In this document: piece after piece, positions 32,601 to 44,800 of the stretch
How the letters are laid out: every line of letters begins with the position of its first letter
Numbering within the stretch: position 1 is the stretch's first letter
NCBI GenBank assembly: GCA_024180945.1
Contig: JAKSGN010000007.1
Location: 992,001-1,056,000 of the forward strand
Direction of reading: 5' to 3'
DNA length: 64,000 bases
Origin: Macrophomina tecta
Taxonomy: Eukaryota > Ascomycota > Dothideomycetes > Botryosphaeriales > Botryosphaeriaceae
Program-made: the position numbers and the translations under genes
The notes under the pieces: generated by a model
Told to the model about the DNA's origin: nothing
The model's database searches: none
Seen by the model: the letters and a program-made list of their open reading frames with translations, nothing else

Positions 32601-35570
32601 AGAGATAAAGAATAACTACTAGAGTATTAGCTATAGAATTATAAGATACTCTTACTCCTGGGAATATAGCCTACTTTTAAGCCTATTTATTTCTTGTCTA
32701 AGACAGAGGCTGAAGCATTACGGAAATATATTAATAAAAACCTAGAACGAGGATATATATAACCCTTATAGTCGCCGGTAGAATATCCTATTCTATTCGT
32801 TCTAAAAAAGAATAGCAAGCTCCGCCTCTACATTAACTATAGATAGCTAAATAATATTACGGTAAAAAACTGATATCTATTACCTCGTATCGACGAATTA
32901 TAGAATAAGCTTCGCAACGCTAAGTTCTTTACGAAACTAGACCTCCGAGAAGATTACTACCTAGTCCGTATTAAGAAAGAAGAAGAATAGAAGACGGCAT
33001 TCTAAACGCGATTTAGATATTACGAGTATACGGTAATACCTTTTAGGCTTACTAACGTACTAGCTACCTTCTAGAGCTTAGTTAACGATACTCTACGTCC
33101 ATATTTAGATATATTCGCCTTAGCTTACCTAGATAATATCCTAATATACTTAGAAACGCTCGAGGAATATACTAAGTACGTAAGAAAAGTTCTAAAGGCC
33201 TTAGACGAACGAAATCTCTAAGTAGCCCTAGAAAAGAGCGAATAGTATATATAAAAGATAAAATACCTAGGATTTATTATTACCCTAGGGCATATCGGCA
33301 TGGATGATAAGAAACTAGACGTAATTAGAGACTAACCGATACCGCAAACTATTAAAGAAGTATAATCCTTTCTTAGATTTACTAACTTTTACCGGAAGTT
33401 TATTATAAACTACGCTAGAATAGCGGCACCTCTAACTAATATTACTAAGAAAGAGCACGGGTTTATATAGAAAAAAAGATAACAACGAGCATTCGACTTA
33501 CTAAAGCGGATATTTATAGAAGCACCGGTTCTAGGGCTCTATAACCTAGATCTACTAATTACGATAGAAACCGACGCTTTAGACTACGCTATAGGAGCCG
33601 TACTTAGTTAGCTAAATAAAGAAGGTAGACTATATCCTATCGCTTACTACTTAAGAAAAATAATACCGGCCGAGAAGAACTACGACATCTATAATAAAGA
33701 ACTCTTAGCTATAGTTACGGCTTTTAAAGAATAGAGATACTACCTTAAAGGCGCTAAGTACTAGATTATAGTCTACTATGACTATAAGAACCTCTCGCAC
33801 TTTACCACCACTAAGGAATTAAACCGACGATAGGTTTAGTAGGCTAAAGAGCTAGCGTTCTATAATATAAAAATTATCTATAGAAAGGGATCTAAGAACG
33901 CTCGCGCTAATGCACTAAGTAGACGAGCCGACTATATCGAAGAAAAGCTAGGTCCGCAACCTATAATACTTAATACGTAGAAGAACGGGTCTTTTATACC
34001 CGCTAGCCGTAGCCGCTAGATTATAGCTATTTATAGCCTAGGATAAACATGGCTTAAGAAAGGACTAGACGACTCGCTTACCCCAATTAGACTATTTGCC
34101 CTAGCGATACGCCTCGAAGGCAACGAATAGGAGCAGAAGATCCGAGAAGCCTACGTAGATAACGCAACGGCTTAAGAAATCGGAGAACTTAATAACGACC
34201 CCCGAGTAACTAGAAACGCAGATGGTATAATCCTATTTTTAGGATTAGTCTACGTTCTGGTTAAACTACGGGAAGAGCTCGTAAAAGACATATACGAAGC
34301 CCTAGTACACAGTTATTAAGGAATAGATAAGACGATAGAGCGAATTATAAGAAGCTACTACTTCCTAGGGCTAAGAAGAATTATTTAACGGGTAGTCTCG
34401 TAATGCGACCTTTGTATTAGAAGCAAGGCCGCGAGGTATGTACCCTACGGACTACTTTAGCCGCTACCGGTACCGAAGCGCCCTTAGCAATCCATCTCGC
34501 TAGACTTTATCACGGACCTATCTAAGTAAGAAGAACCGCTTACTAAGGTTAAGTATAACTCGATCTTAGTTATCGTTAATAGAATAATAAAGTACGTATA
34601 CTACTTGCCATATCTTAAGATAGTAAATACGGAAGAACTCGCCTATACGTTCCTTAGGATAATCCTCGGTAACCACGGGTTACTAGAAGAGCTCGTGTTA
34701 AATAAAGATCGGCTGTTTATATCCTAATTCTGGTAGACGCTTACCCGCTAGCTTGGAACTAAGTATAAGCTCTCGACCACGGCATACCCTTAAATAGATG
34801 GATAGATAGAACGGATAAATCAGACGCTAGAATAATATCTACGCTACTACCTTAACTACGCGTAAGACAACTGGGTTAAGCTACTACCGCTCGTATAGTT
34901 CGCGTACAACAGCTCGAAAGCGTTAGCTATATAAGAATCCCCGTTCTACGCTAACTACGGCTATAAGCCCATAGCGTACAAAGAGCTAATACTAAGCGAA
35001 TCCCTAGCCTAAAAAGGAATCCTTAAAGCAGACTAGCTAAAGATACTCCACGAATAATTGCACCTAGACCTTAAATTCGTAGCCCTATAAATGGGTAAAT
35101 ACTATAATAGACGGCACTAAGAGGCACCGAAGCTAAAAGGGGGGAACAAAGTTTACCTCCTTAGAAAAAACATCAAGACAAAATAGCTAAATAATAAATT
35201 AGACTTTAAGAAAATCGGACCGTTCGAAATCGAAGAATAGATTAGAAAGGTTAATTTCCGCCTTAGATTACCGGACACTATACGGATATACCCTATATTT
35301 TATGTCTCACTCCTCGAACCGGCACCGGAAAACGCCACGCTATTACGTCAAACGGAAGAAATGCTACCGGAAAATTTAGACGCCGACGAAAATATAAACT
35401 AGGACGTAGAACAAGTCCTAGATAGTAGCTATATTAATAGTTAATTCCGATACCTCCTTAAATAGAAAGAAGACTAGGATAATACCTAGAAACTACTAGA
35501 ACTCTGCGACTATTAAGAACTCATTAATAAGTTCTATCGCCGAAATCCAGATCGACCAACACCGCCGACT
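29620..35570 (+). pseudogene. Gypsy B gag-pol polyprotein (RIP-degraded)
   Basis: Same order as Gypsy A. Gag spans about 29650-30700. The protease region is near 31780-31830. The reverse transcriptase has the YLDNIL site near 33125-33150. RNase H is about 33540-33780. The integrase has SLDFITDLS (34497-34523) and ERINQTLEQYL-type segment (34810-34840). The chromodomain-like end is about 35430-35550. Many TAG/TAA stops interrupt it, but Cys, His and Gly codons not in RIP context are kept. It would have encoded the capsid, processing, reverse transcription and integration functions of the element. Confidence 0.88.
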
Positions 35571-35699
35571 CATTATACACGAAGGACCTAAAATTAAAGT
35601 TAGGAAACGGAGATAACCGCGCCTAATTAACTAGACCGGAACCCTCGGGAGGCGTAGAACCCGAACTAACGCCAAAAGACCCAATAGACTAGGACGACT

Positions 35700-36262
35700 C
35701 TATAGCGTTATTAGCTAAGGCATCGCTACGTAAACGCTTTAGCGATCGTTCCTCCTTGGTATTTTTAGGGTCAGAGGCACCCCCTATCTCGCGAGTAGAT
35801 TCGATACGATTAAGCTCCTCTAACTCCTCTATAGTCGTAGCCTTCTTCGAAAGTATTAAGTAGGCACGACGCTCTAAGAGGTCCTCTTACTTCTCTAAAC
35901 GAGATAAACGGGCCATTACGGCCTATATAGCCTTACGGGCTTCCTCCCGGTCCGCACGCACTTTGGCACGCGCCCGATCAAGACGGTCAACTAAGGACGA
36001 ACGTTAGCAATAGCGAAGAACGGCGAAGAAGAAGCATATAATCCGTAGCGTCGAGACCTTCCCCATTACAAGCAGTCCGTCCACGGCGCGCGCACTTCCT
36101 ACAGCGAGAAGAACTCTTAACATCTATCCAACACTCCACGGACTCACCCTTAGAGGCTAGGAGCAAACAGGAAGAACAAGAAATGGGCATCGCGCAACCC
36201 TCGCGATTAATACGCTTACCTAGAAGAACCTGTTTAGTACGCTTACGTTTCGGAGGTATTAT
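35700..36262 (-). pseudogene. Antisense accessory ORF of Gypsy B: Cys-rich head plus charged body
   Basis: On the strand opposite to pol, just inside the 3' LTR, a frame runs from near 36262 (PPKRKRTKQ after an ATG worn to ATA) to about 35700. The head has CSSC, then CW, then RCRKC and TACNG, giving a pattern C-x2-C-x11-C-x9-C-x2-C-x7-C (MPISC.. at 36190). The body after a frame jump near 35998 is rich in Arg, Glu and Leu (D-R-L-D-R-A-R-A-K-V-R-A-D-R-E-E-A), as in a coiled coil. The end runs into S-L-K-R-L-R-S-D-A-L-A-N-N. The 67-residue core is the longest unbroken part. The same arrangement occurs in Gypsy A and C. Function unknown. A DNA- or RNA-binding regulator is possible. Confidence 0.65.
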
Positions 36263-36346
36263 AAAGCTTTACTAAAGAAAAGAAAGAAAGAACGAAGGGA
36301 ATATAAGATATAGATAAATGGATAAATCTTCGGGCCGAAGATCCTT

Positions 36347-36360
36347 AAGAGGGGGGATAG
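36347..36360 (+). other. Polypurine tract of Gypsy B
   Basis: The string aagaggggggatag lies directly before the 3' LTR start at 36361 and is identical to that of Gypsy A. Confidence 0.85.
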
Positions 36361-37141
36361 TATTACAAACCCCAGAGGATAAGGGCTTTATAACCCCACG
36401 GACAGAAAGCCCGCACGGAAAAAAGTACTATAGGGGCTAAGAACCCGCAAGGACAGTAGAGCCGCAATACCGGCGCGCCCGCACGGGAAAAATAGCCTCG
36501 AGGGAGGACGGCGCGTACGGGCCTAGGCAAAGTAGTAATAAAAGCCCGTACGAAAATGACGCCCACGCGGCGTAGTAAGACCACGGGAACACCGACTAGG
36601 TTAAACTCCCGCAGGGGAAGAATGCCTACAAAGGAAGAAATCACGAATCCCAAAAGTCGACTTTAGACTAGGGGAACGGACGGGATAAAGTCGGACAACT
36701 TATACGGTCCAAGAAACGATAGTCTAGCGGTATAATACTCCCTTAACCGATGCAAAAGTCGGATTCTAGGAAATAGACCTTAGCGTCTAAGTTACGTAAG
36801 ACCCACCGGGCCTGCTAGATAACGAAAGATCGCGATTATCCTCTACCATGCATAGATAATAAAGGATTCCAACTATCCTTTGCTATTTATAGATCGATAC
36901 AACTCTTATATAGTATATAGATATACTCTTTAGATAGTACCTTGACCTTCGTAGTCAACTTAAAGTTCTAATATAACCCTATTAGAGGTAATAAGCCTGA
37001 CGCGCATCGCGCACCGACATCTTACGTAATTACTACTATCGTTCTAATCCTTTACCCTTCTCTTATTCTTTAAGGTAAACCCTTCAGCTACCTAACCCTG
37101 CTAGGCGACTCCGAAGCCTAGTAGAAGAGGCCGCCGTTATA
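36361..37141 (+). repeat. 3' LTR of Gypsy B (781 bp)
   Basis: Starts tattacaaaccccagag and ends gccgccgttata. It is less RIP-damaged than its 5' partner, keeping more CA/TG. The next base belongs to the minus-strand LINE. Confidence 0.94.
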
Positions 37142-40100
37142 GTAGATCCGCGTTATAGAAGAGATATAGTATCGGGAATAAAGAAGAACCTTAGGGGATT
37201 TTAATAGGCGTACTATAGTACGCTTTTACCCCGTTACTTCACTTTAGTATTGTCTTTTTTTTTAATAGAAAGCTTTAGATCTATTCTAATACTCTACCTT
37301 CTATACATCTTTTCTTTAAGTTATATAGCAGACGATAGTAAGATATATTATTATACACCCCTAATACGTCTAGCTAGAGTAGTATCGCGACTTATAGATA
37401 TAGAAAGTTTTATACGCTCTATATAGCTTCGACGAGTAAGTATATCATATATTTCATAGACTAATCCCTCTAGCCTCCGATATAGCTCTATAGTAGTAGG
37501 TTAAAGTACTTGATAAGATAGCTTATCCGCCTAGCTATAATAGCCTTAAGGAGTTTCCCTACGGTATTTATAAGAGTAATAGGCCGGTAAGATTTAGAAT
37601 CTATATAGTCCTCCTTATTTAGCTTTCGTAGCGCTAGTATAATTAACTATCTAAAGTAGTTCGGGTAATATTCTAGCGATAGGCTAGCGTTATATAGCTT
37701 TATAAGAATCGGGATTAGGGTAAGTACGAGTTTTTATAGAATTCTATTTAGGATTCCGTTAGGCCCTAGGGCTTTCTATAGCTTTACTCTTTAGATAGCG
37801 TATTTAACTTCCTCTTCTATAACCTCTAGCTAGAGGGTTTTCTACGGGTAGTTAAAGCTATTAGTATTTAATAGGTCCGCTTCTAGGGACTCTAGAAAGA
37901 AAGCCTTTTAGAATATATTAAGCTTCTTCTCTAATCGCTCTACGAGTCCTACGTCCGGTTTTCGAAGAGCCGGAACTAACTTAGACTTAAGTCCTTTTCG
38001 GTTCTATACCTACTTAGCTAATCTTTAGATGTCGTTACCTTTCGTAGCCGTATTCTTAATCCTTACGCGGTACTTCTACTTTAGCGTTTTCTAGATAAGT
38101 CTACCTTTCTAGTTTTTTATAGAGCGGTATCTTTTCTAGTCCTCGTCTAACCTAGATCTCTACTAGGCTCTATGAAGTCTTTTTATCTCTATTTAGATTT
38201 CCTTATATTCCTTTATCTAGCCAGGCAGTAACTAAGAAGAGACTATTAGTATTAAAATAGATACTTCGATAGCTTTCTAAATAGCTTAGATTATATTATT
38301 AGTATAGTTCTCTAGTGCCTTAATTAAGTCCGGGGCTGCTTCTAGGTAGATATTATTTAGAAACGCTTATATTAGCTTTTTAGTATCTATATACCTCTAG
38401 TTCGGCTTCGTTTCCGGGGGCCGTACGGGGGCTAAGAGGTCTAGGATTATAGCTATTAGAATATAGTCTAAGTTCTACTAAAGATCGCGTCTTACTTAGT
38501 ACTTAATTATATATTCTCGTATCTCTATCGTTATAAGAACTAGGTCTATTATAGTTTACGCATTGCCCCTTTTAAAGGTTAGGGTCTCTAGAGGGGAGAC
38601 TAGCTATAGTAAGAAGTCTTCTAGTATATAAATTAGCTTATCTACCTCTTAATTCTAGCGATAGTACGTTAGTCTAGTCTAGAGCAGGTAGTGTAGATTA
38701 AAGTCCCCGAGTATAATATAGTAGTCGCCTAGGTAATTTCGAAGCGCCGTTACTAATACTTCTAAAGTACTTATATTATTAGTTAATTTTAGGGGATTAT
38801 AGATATTATATATATAAATAGTTTCGTTCTCGGTTATACTATCTATTTCTTTAAGGTGTATTATATAAAGGTCTAGCGTATAGTAGATAGCCGTTTATAG
38901 GAATAGTATTATTCGTTTCTTTATAAAAATATATATACGGGTTAGACCGTAGTAGTATATTAGCTTAAATTCCCTCTTTAGTAGATAGTATATCGTGTCT
39001 TAAAAGGGATTCTTCTACAGTTCTTATAGGGTAATAATATCAAACTCGCGTATCCGCCTATTCCGGAAGAGGGAAGCTATTACCTTAGTCCTAGATCTTA
39101 TAATGTTATACTATAAGATAGAGATCTACCGGTCTTTAATTATTAAGTATTATAATCTCGTTATTAAGTAGCTCTATGCTTAGCTACTAAGTATTTATAA
39201 TTTATCTACTCGATATAGCTAGCGCTTTCTCCCGGAGCTACTAGCTTATTTTAATAAGGCTATTAATTTCTTCCTACCGCTTACTTCTTATTACCTCGCC
39301 TTTAGGTTTGGCGTATAGTAACCTCGGTCTTCCGCGCTTCCTAGTTAGGCGTAGTACCAGAACTACCGGCGTTTAGTTCGTTATTCATTCTATAGGTTAA
39401 GTAATCCGCGTTAGTATCTACGTCGTAGCTAATACTCTCTTACTAATATTTTCCGAATAAAGAAATAACCTTATAGCCTTAGCTCGCTCTACTTTATTTT
39501 TCTCCTTCTTTCTCTCTAGGTAGACCGCGCTCTACGCTATATAAGAGCGCTTATACGCGGCGTACTTACGCTTTGCATTCGAATTCTTCTTCTAGCCGTA
39601 TTTCTTAGAGCTATACTAGCCTACGCAGTAGCCGTAGACTTACGGTACTTAATACTAGGTTTCTATATAGCTGTATTTCTAGCAATTAAAGCACTACTTA
39701 ACTTTATACGTTTAGTCGTAGAGCTCGTACGAGAGTATCTCCGCTTACTATACTATTTCGCCCGTAATTACTACGTTAGCGTCTTTAGGTCTACTAAATT
39801 CTACTACTAGGGATGACGCCCTTTTATTAGTAGAAGCCTTAGTTAGCTAACCTATATATCTAATTTCGATATCGGGGAGTAATAGCTTATTCTCTACCTC
39901 GAGTAGCTTAATAGCATTCTCTATATCTAAGAAATCTATCGACTTTATATATACGCTGTATATAATAACGCCGTAAGTCTATATTACAATACGCGCTAAC
40001 CCTCTAAAAGTTTTTATCTAGTCATAGACGTTCTCTTATAGCGTCTTCTTCTCTTACTAGTTTCTTATATATACCGCGATATTTCTACTCCGAAGCTGCT

Positions 40101-40740
40101 TCGCCGCTACTATCTAGATTTTATTTATCTCGGGGTTCGTCTACGACTTTAGGGCACGGTTAATACGTTCTTTTAGATATATCGGGGTCTACGAGCGAAG
40201 GTAGCTAATTATCTACGGGTCTATAAGCTTAATTACTAGTTCGCGATATTTCTTAGTCGGGCTTAGTATAAGGTTAGGCTATATTTACGCCGTCGCTACC
40301 GTTTATAGCGCTACTACTCGCACCTAGGTTATAGGGCTCTACTATATATTCTACTGCGTAGTAGGGGCTACCGTATTAATAGTATTAGTAGTACGCTTAA
40401 TAGTACTAGTATCTTTCTTAATATCGTTCGCCGTCTAAAGAACTAAGTTTACGACTGCCTTTAGCTCGGCCGGCGTCGGTTAGCCGAGGGCTTTATCGTA
40501 AAGCCTAATAGCGCTCTTAATTAGCGGGGCGATAGTATAGTAGCGAAAGCTGCGTCTATATTCACCTATATCATTAAGGAGCTACTTTACCTAGGTTCTA
40601 AGCTATACGGCGTGCTCGTAGAGCGAAAGTAGGTTATCGCCCGGTCGTAAGGCGTCGGCGGCTGCTATAGCGGATAATCTAATATTAGGCGATAGCGGAT
40701 TACTAGTAAAGCGATTTTACACGTATTATAGGGCGATTGC
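37142..40740 (-). mobile_element. Tad1-like LINE B, truncated inside the reverse transcriptase
   Basis: The reverse complement follows LINE A base by base from upstream of its 5' end to the reverse transcriptase. It stops at tccgcgttatagaagag, which is position about 6100 of LINE A. The RNase H end and tail are missing, and Gypsy B abuts the break. Recognisable pieces on the minus strand are the zinc knuckles (about 39590-39700), the endonuclease GDFNLH site (about 38690-38715) and the fingers/palm region up to 37142. The 5' end, near 40660-40740, goes further than that of LINE A and touches the LTR of Gypsy C. RIP stops throughout. Confidence 0.88.
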
Positions 40741-40944
40741 GCGTGGCTATAAGAAGTAATTCTAAGAACTCATTCTTACTATAGATAGTTATTTTCTATA
40801 TAGCCTAGGCTCTTAAGGGCGATATATAGGTCTATAGAAAAAAGGTTACGTACTAGACTACGTAATATAATCTTTCTAAGTAGGATTTCTTCTAAGGCTT
40901 TTCTACCTTTCTTTCTATACTCCCGTAAAGGCTATACCGTAATA
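40736..40944 (-). repeat. Partial 3' LTR of Gypsy C
   Basis: tagcctaggctcttaagggcgatat to aaggctataccgtaata is the RIPed version of 49325-49477. Beyond about 40736 the LTR is lost and LINE B begins. The downstream half of the LTR is missing. Confidence 0.85.
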
Positions 40945-40960
40945 CTATTCCCCCCTTTAG
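40945..40960 (-). other. Polypurine tract of Gypsy C
   Basis: On the minus strand this reads ctaaaggggggaatag, directly before the 3' LTR start at 40944. Confidence 0.8.
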
Positions 40961-41119
40961 AAATCTTCGGCCTAAAAATTCTTTCGTCTATATATATTCT
41001 TTTACGGGCCTTTTACCTTTCTTTCTCTACCTATAAGTTTTCGTTATAACTTTAAAGCGTTTCTATTCTAACGATTCCGAGGTTATTTCTTATTCGACTA
41101 AGTAATATTATTCTACCCT

Positions 41120-41815
41120 TTCTCGTAAATGATAACTTCACGATATTCTTCTAAACGGGGTAGAGATAGTTTCCTATACTAACTATTTAGAGCACGAGTC
41201 TAAGTACGTAGCGTTATTAAATAATTCTAAGGTCTGCGCGGCTTGCCTTAAGGCTCGCCGAAAGAAGTATAATATCGCTAAGACGAGTAACTTAGGTTAT
41301 AGATTTCTCGCTAGTTATTTCTTATTTTTTGCTAACCTTCTCTAGTAGATAAGCTTAATCGAAAATAAGCACGTTTAGAGGCTAAGGAGAGTATAATCTT
41401 TACTACTTTATAAACGGCGGCTGCTAAGTTAGAGCGGTTACGTAGATAGTAGCGCTTTCTAAAGAAGTGTCATTCTTAAATAATTCGTATAGGGTTTAAC
41501 TTCCTTAAGAAGCTAGAACGCTTCGAGGCGGAGGGTTCTTCTAGGGGCTCTTCTAACCCTAAAAATTCTAAGGGCTTTTTATTAAAATAGCTACGTTACG
41601 AGTCGGTAAATTCTACTACGCCGTAGGTGGCTAAGTCGGCTAGCGAACCTAGGGCTAAGGTGCGATCGTCTCGTTCTCCCGAGCCTATAAATTCTGCCCG
41701 TTTATCCCTATTTACGATGGATTCGACGGTTCTTAAGGGTTTTTCGTCGTTCTCGTTTGGGGACGACCTTATCTCTATAGAAGGTCGGGATTTTAATGGT
41801 GGAATTCTATAATAA
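41120..41815 (+). pseudogene. Antisense accessory ORF of Gypsy C (Cys-rich)
   Basis: Gypsy C lies on the minus strand, so this plus-strand frame is again antisense to pol and sits between chromodomain and 3' LTR. The head reads SYTNYLEHESKYVALLNN, then KVCAACLKARRKKYN. With Tyr taken as RIP-changed Cys it keeps the C-x2-C ... C ... C-x2-C ... C order of the Gypsy B frame. The last 61 codons (41627-41812) are open and rich in Ser/Arg, ending FGDDLISIEGRDFNGGIL. Stops and frame shifts break the middle. The position, orientation and Cys order are shared by all three Gypsy elements although sequence identity is low. Confidence 0.55.
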
Positions 41816-41829
41816 GGTCTAGGTATATA

Positions 41830-44800
41830 TCGTTCTTAGGCACCTATTAGTTATCCTCATTCCCGTATTCTTCCTATTTAACGAGATATTTAAGCTAATA
41901 ACCGAACCGCTTATAGTCTAAAATCTTTTCGACTAGGTACTAGTCTTCTTCGGCGTCGGGGTTTTCTAGTATAATCTCTTTTTAAGTTTCTAGAATAGTG
42001 GCGTTTTTTAGTACTAGCTCGAGCATTACTACGTAAAAGATAGAATTTATCCGTGTATTAGATAATTTAAGTCGATACGTAACTTCTCTAAGTTTCTCTA
42101 TAATTTCGAATGGGCCGATTTTCTTAAAATCTAATTTGTCGCTCAGTCGCTTTAATTTAATATTTTTCGTAAGGAGGTACACTTTATTCCCCCTTTTAAG
42201 GTTTAGTGCCGCCTGGTGCCGTCTATTATAGTATTTAGATATTATAATTCGTACGTATTCGAGGTTAAGACTAATAGCTTTATATAGTTCTCTTAGCTAC
42301 TCGGTCTTAAAAACGCCTTTCTAGGCTAATTTCCTACTTAGAATAGCTTCTCTATACGCGTCTAGTTTAAACCCATAGTTAGCAAAGAACGGGAATACGT
42401 TAGTTAACTCTTATTTAGCGTTATTATAGGAGAATTATACTATAGATAGCTATATAGCCTAGTTATCCTATAGGTAGTTAATATAATAGTAAAGATACTA
42501 TTTAAAAGTCTAATTTATCCATTCTATCTAGCCGTCGGTTTACGCGTATACCGTTATAGAGAGTTTATTCTTTACTCTAAGCTAGTATATAAGCGTTTAC
42601 TAAAATTTAGATCTTATTAGCTTATTTTTATTTAAAACTAATGTATCCCACAAGCGAGCGAACTACCCAAGCGAGCGGACCACCCCATTAACAAAACGCG
42701 TCACCTTAGCTTCTATCAACCATACAACAACCAAACTACGCGCAATCACCCTTATATAAATCTTATTTATTCTTAGCAAAGCAAGCTATCGATTAAGGCA
42801 GAATTCGGAGTAATCGGGGCGTTACGGAAACATACTACGTCAATCGAATAACTCTTAAGCGACGACGCGACGGGACCTATTCACGACGCGATTACACGCC
42901 CAATTCGCGAAAGCTTACCGATCCCGAGGAATCTTTGATTGTTTAACGCATTCTCGACCTAGATTCGCGAGGATTTCCGCCGCGGTTGAGTGCTGTTAAA
43001 GATATAGCAAATAAGCTACTTACTAACCGCGCCGGATATACCGTTAGTAAGAACTGGCCCTCCAACTTCGTAAAACGGACTCCCGGGCTTAAAATGCCTC
43101 TGAATCGCAAGTACGACTACCAGCGAGCGAAATGCGAGAACCTAGAGCTTATCGCGCAATAGTTCGAGCTCGTCCGGAACACTATCGCGAAGTATAGAAT
43201 CGTAGATGGAGACACGTATAACTTCGACGAAGCCGGCTTTCTTATAGATATAATCGCAGCTAGAATGGTTGTTACAGCATTAGAGCAACGTACTCGATCA
43301 AAGACTATTTAGTTAGGCAATCGTAAATAGGTTACGGTAATAATAGCGCATTCGGCTGTCCTTTTACAGGCGGAAGCCGCGAATCTTTAAAGAGCAAACG
43401 AGGCCGCAACGAGACGCAAGAAGCGGAAAAAAAAAAAAAAAGCGGATTCAGAAGTACGGGACACTAACGATTCAAGCTAGGCAGGATTTAGTCGATGAAA
43501 ATGCGGTTAACCAGCAGATTTCGACGGAAACGCGCGAAGGTGGTACGCAATCGGATAGGCCTACGACGAAGCGACGGCGATATAGGCAATGCGGTAAGCC
43601 TAGTCACAACTCTCGCACATATCAAAAAGATGCGCAAACTACTATAAAATAGGCTCTCTATTATAGATAGTTAATTATCCAAGGCGTTGTGGAGTTATTC
43701 GTACTTAAGCGATTAAGCTTTAATAGGGTGGTCCGCTCGCTTGGGTGGTCCGCTCGCTTATGGGATACGTTAATACTTCCGGTATTCCGTAATCCGTAAA
43801 GATATATCGAAGAAACGTATAGGCTAGCTATTCTACGTTCGATACTTCTAGATAGGGTAAGAAGTAAGTATACTTCGTAAGTCTATTAATAAAGACTAGA
43901 ATCGAGTTAAACTTAACTCCTATAAGCGGATCTCTAAACTCTAGTAGCTTTATAATAAAGTCTAGTATAATTTATTACTATAGTTATTCTAGTACTTCTA
44001 GGGGTTATAGTTATCTATACGAAGCGTATATCGTGGCTTTACTTCGAATATAAAGATCGTATTATAAAACTATATGCTAGACTATTTTCCGTAATTCTAG
44101 AAAATAGAAGTTTTACGTAATCCTCTTAGTTATTTTATCGATACTCTAATATCTATACGTAGGTACTACGTATATGTCTTTAACGAGTACTTCTCGTAGT
44201 CTTATCGAAATATAGATTAATTCTTTAAAGAGAAGCGTTTCTTCTTTATCTCGAGTAATACGCGGGTCGTTCTTAAGCGCTAAAAGTTCCTATGTAAAGA
44301 AGTCCTAAGCGTATACTTCTTAGATCTTCTAATACCACGGGTTTAACTCGATACGAAGTATTAGAAAAGACTATCTAGTAAGAATAAGCGATCTATCGCT
44401 TATCTACTATAGTACTATAGGTTGCGGCTCGATTCTATCTTCTATATAGTCTACCCTTTTACTAAGCGCGTTAGCAGCGGCGTTGTCTATATCTTTTCTA
44501 TACGTAATTTTAAAGTTATAGAATACTAATTCTTATAACTAGTAAATCTATCGTCGGTTTAGCTCCTTAGTTATAGTAAAGCGCGTAAGATTCTAATAGT
44601 TATAATATACTATTATCTACTATTCGGCTCCTTCTAGATAGTGTCTCTAGTACTTAAATACTAAGACGATGGCTAAGAGTTCCTTATTATACGTATTATA
44701 GTTAAGCTCTACTAGGGTAAACTTTCTAGAGTAGAACGTGATTAAATACTATCTATCTTTATTGTTAGGCTAGCTAAGATATACTCCTAGAATAAATCCT

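Larger units (their letters stand above)
28811..37141 (+). mobile_element. Ty3/Gypsy LTR retrotransposon B (RIP-degraded)
   Basis: A complete element of about 8.3 kb, closely related to Gypsy A throughout, with LTRs of 779 and 781 bp and polypurine tract. No matching 5-bp duplication exists: the left flank is atata and the right gtaga. The left neighbour is a broken LTR and the right neighbour a LINE cut inside its reverse transcriptase. The ends therefore probably result from recombination between elements. Several regions are less damaged than A, which helps in reading the protein domains. Confidence 0.94.

Noticed and set aside
36363..36653. Minus-strand 96-codon frame
   Set aside because: It lies entirely in the 3' LTR of Gypsy B and is not open in the other LTR copies.
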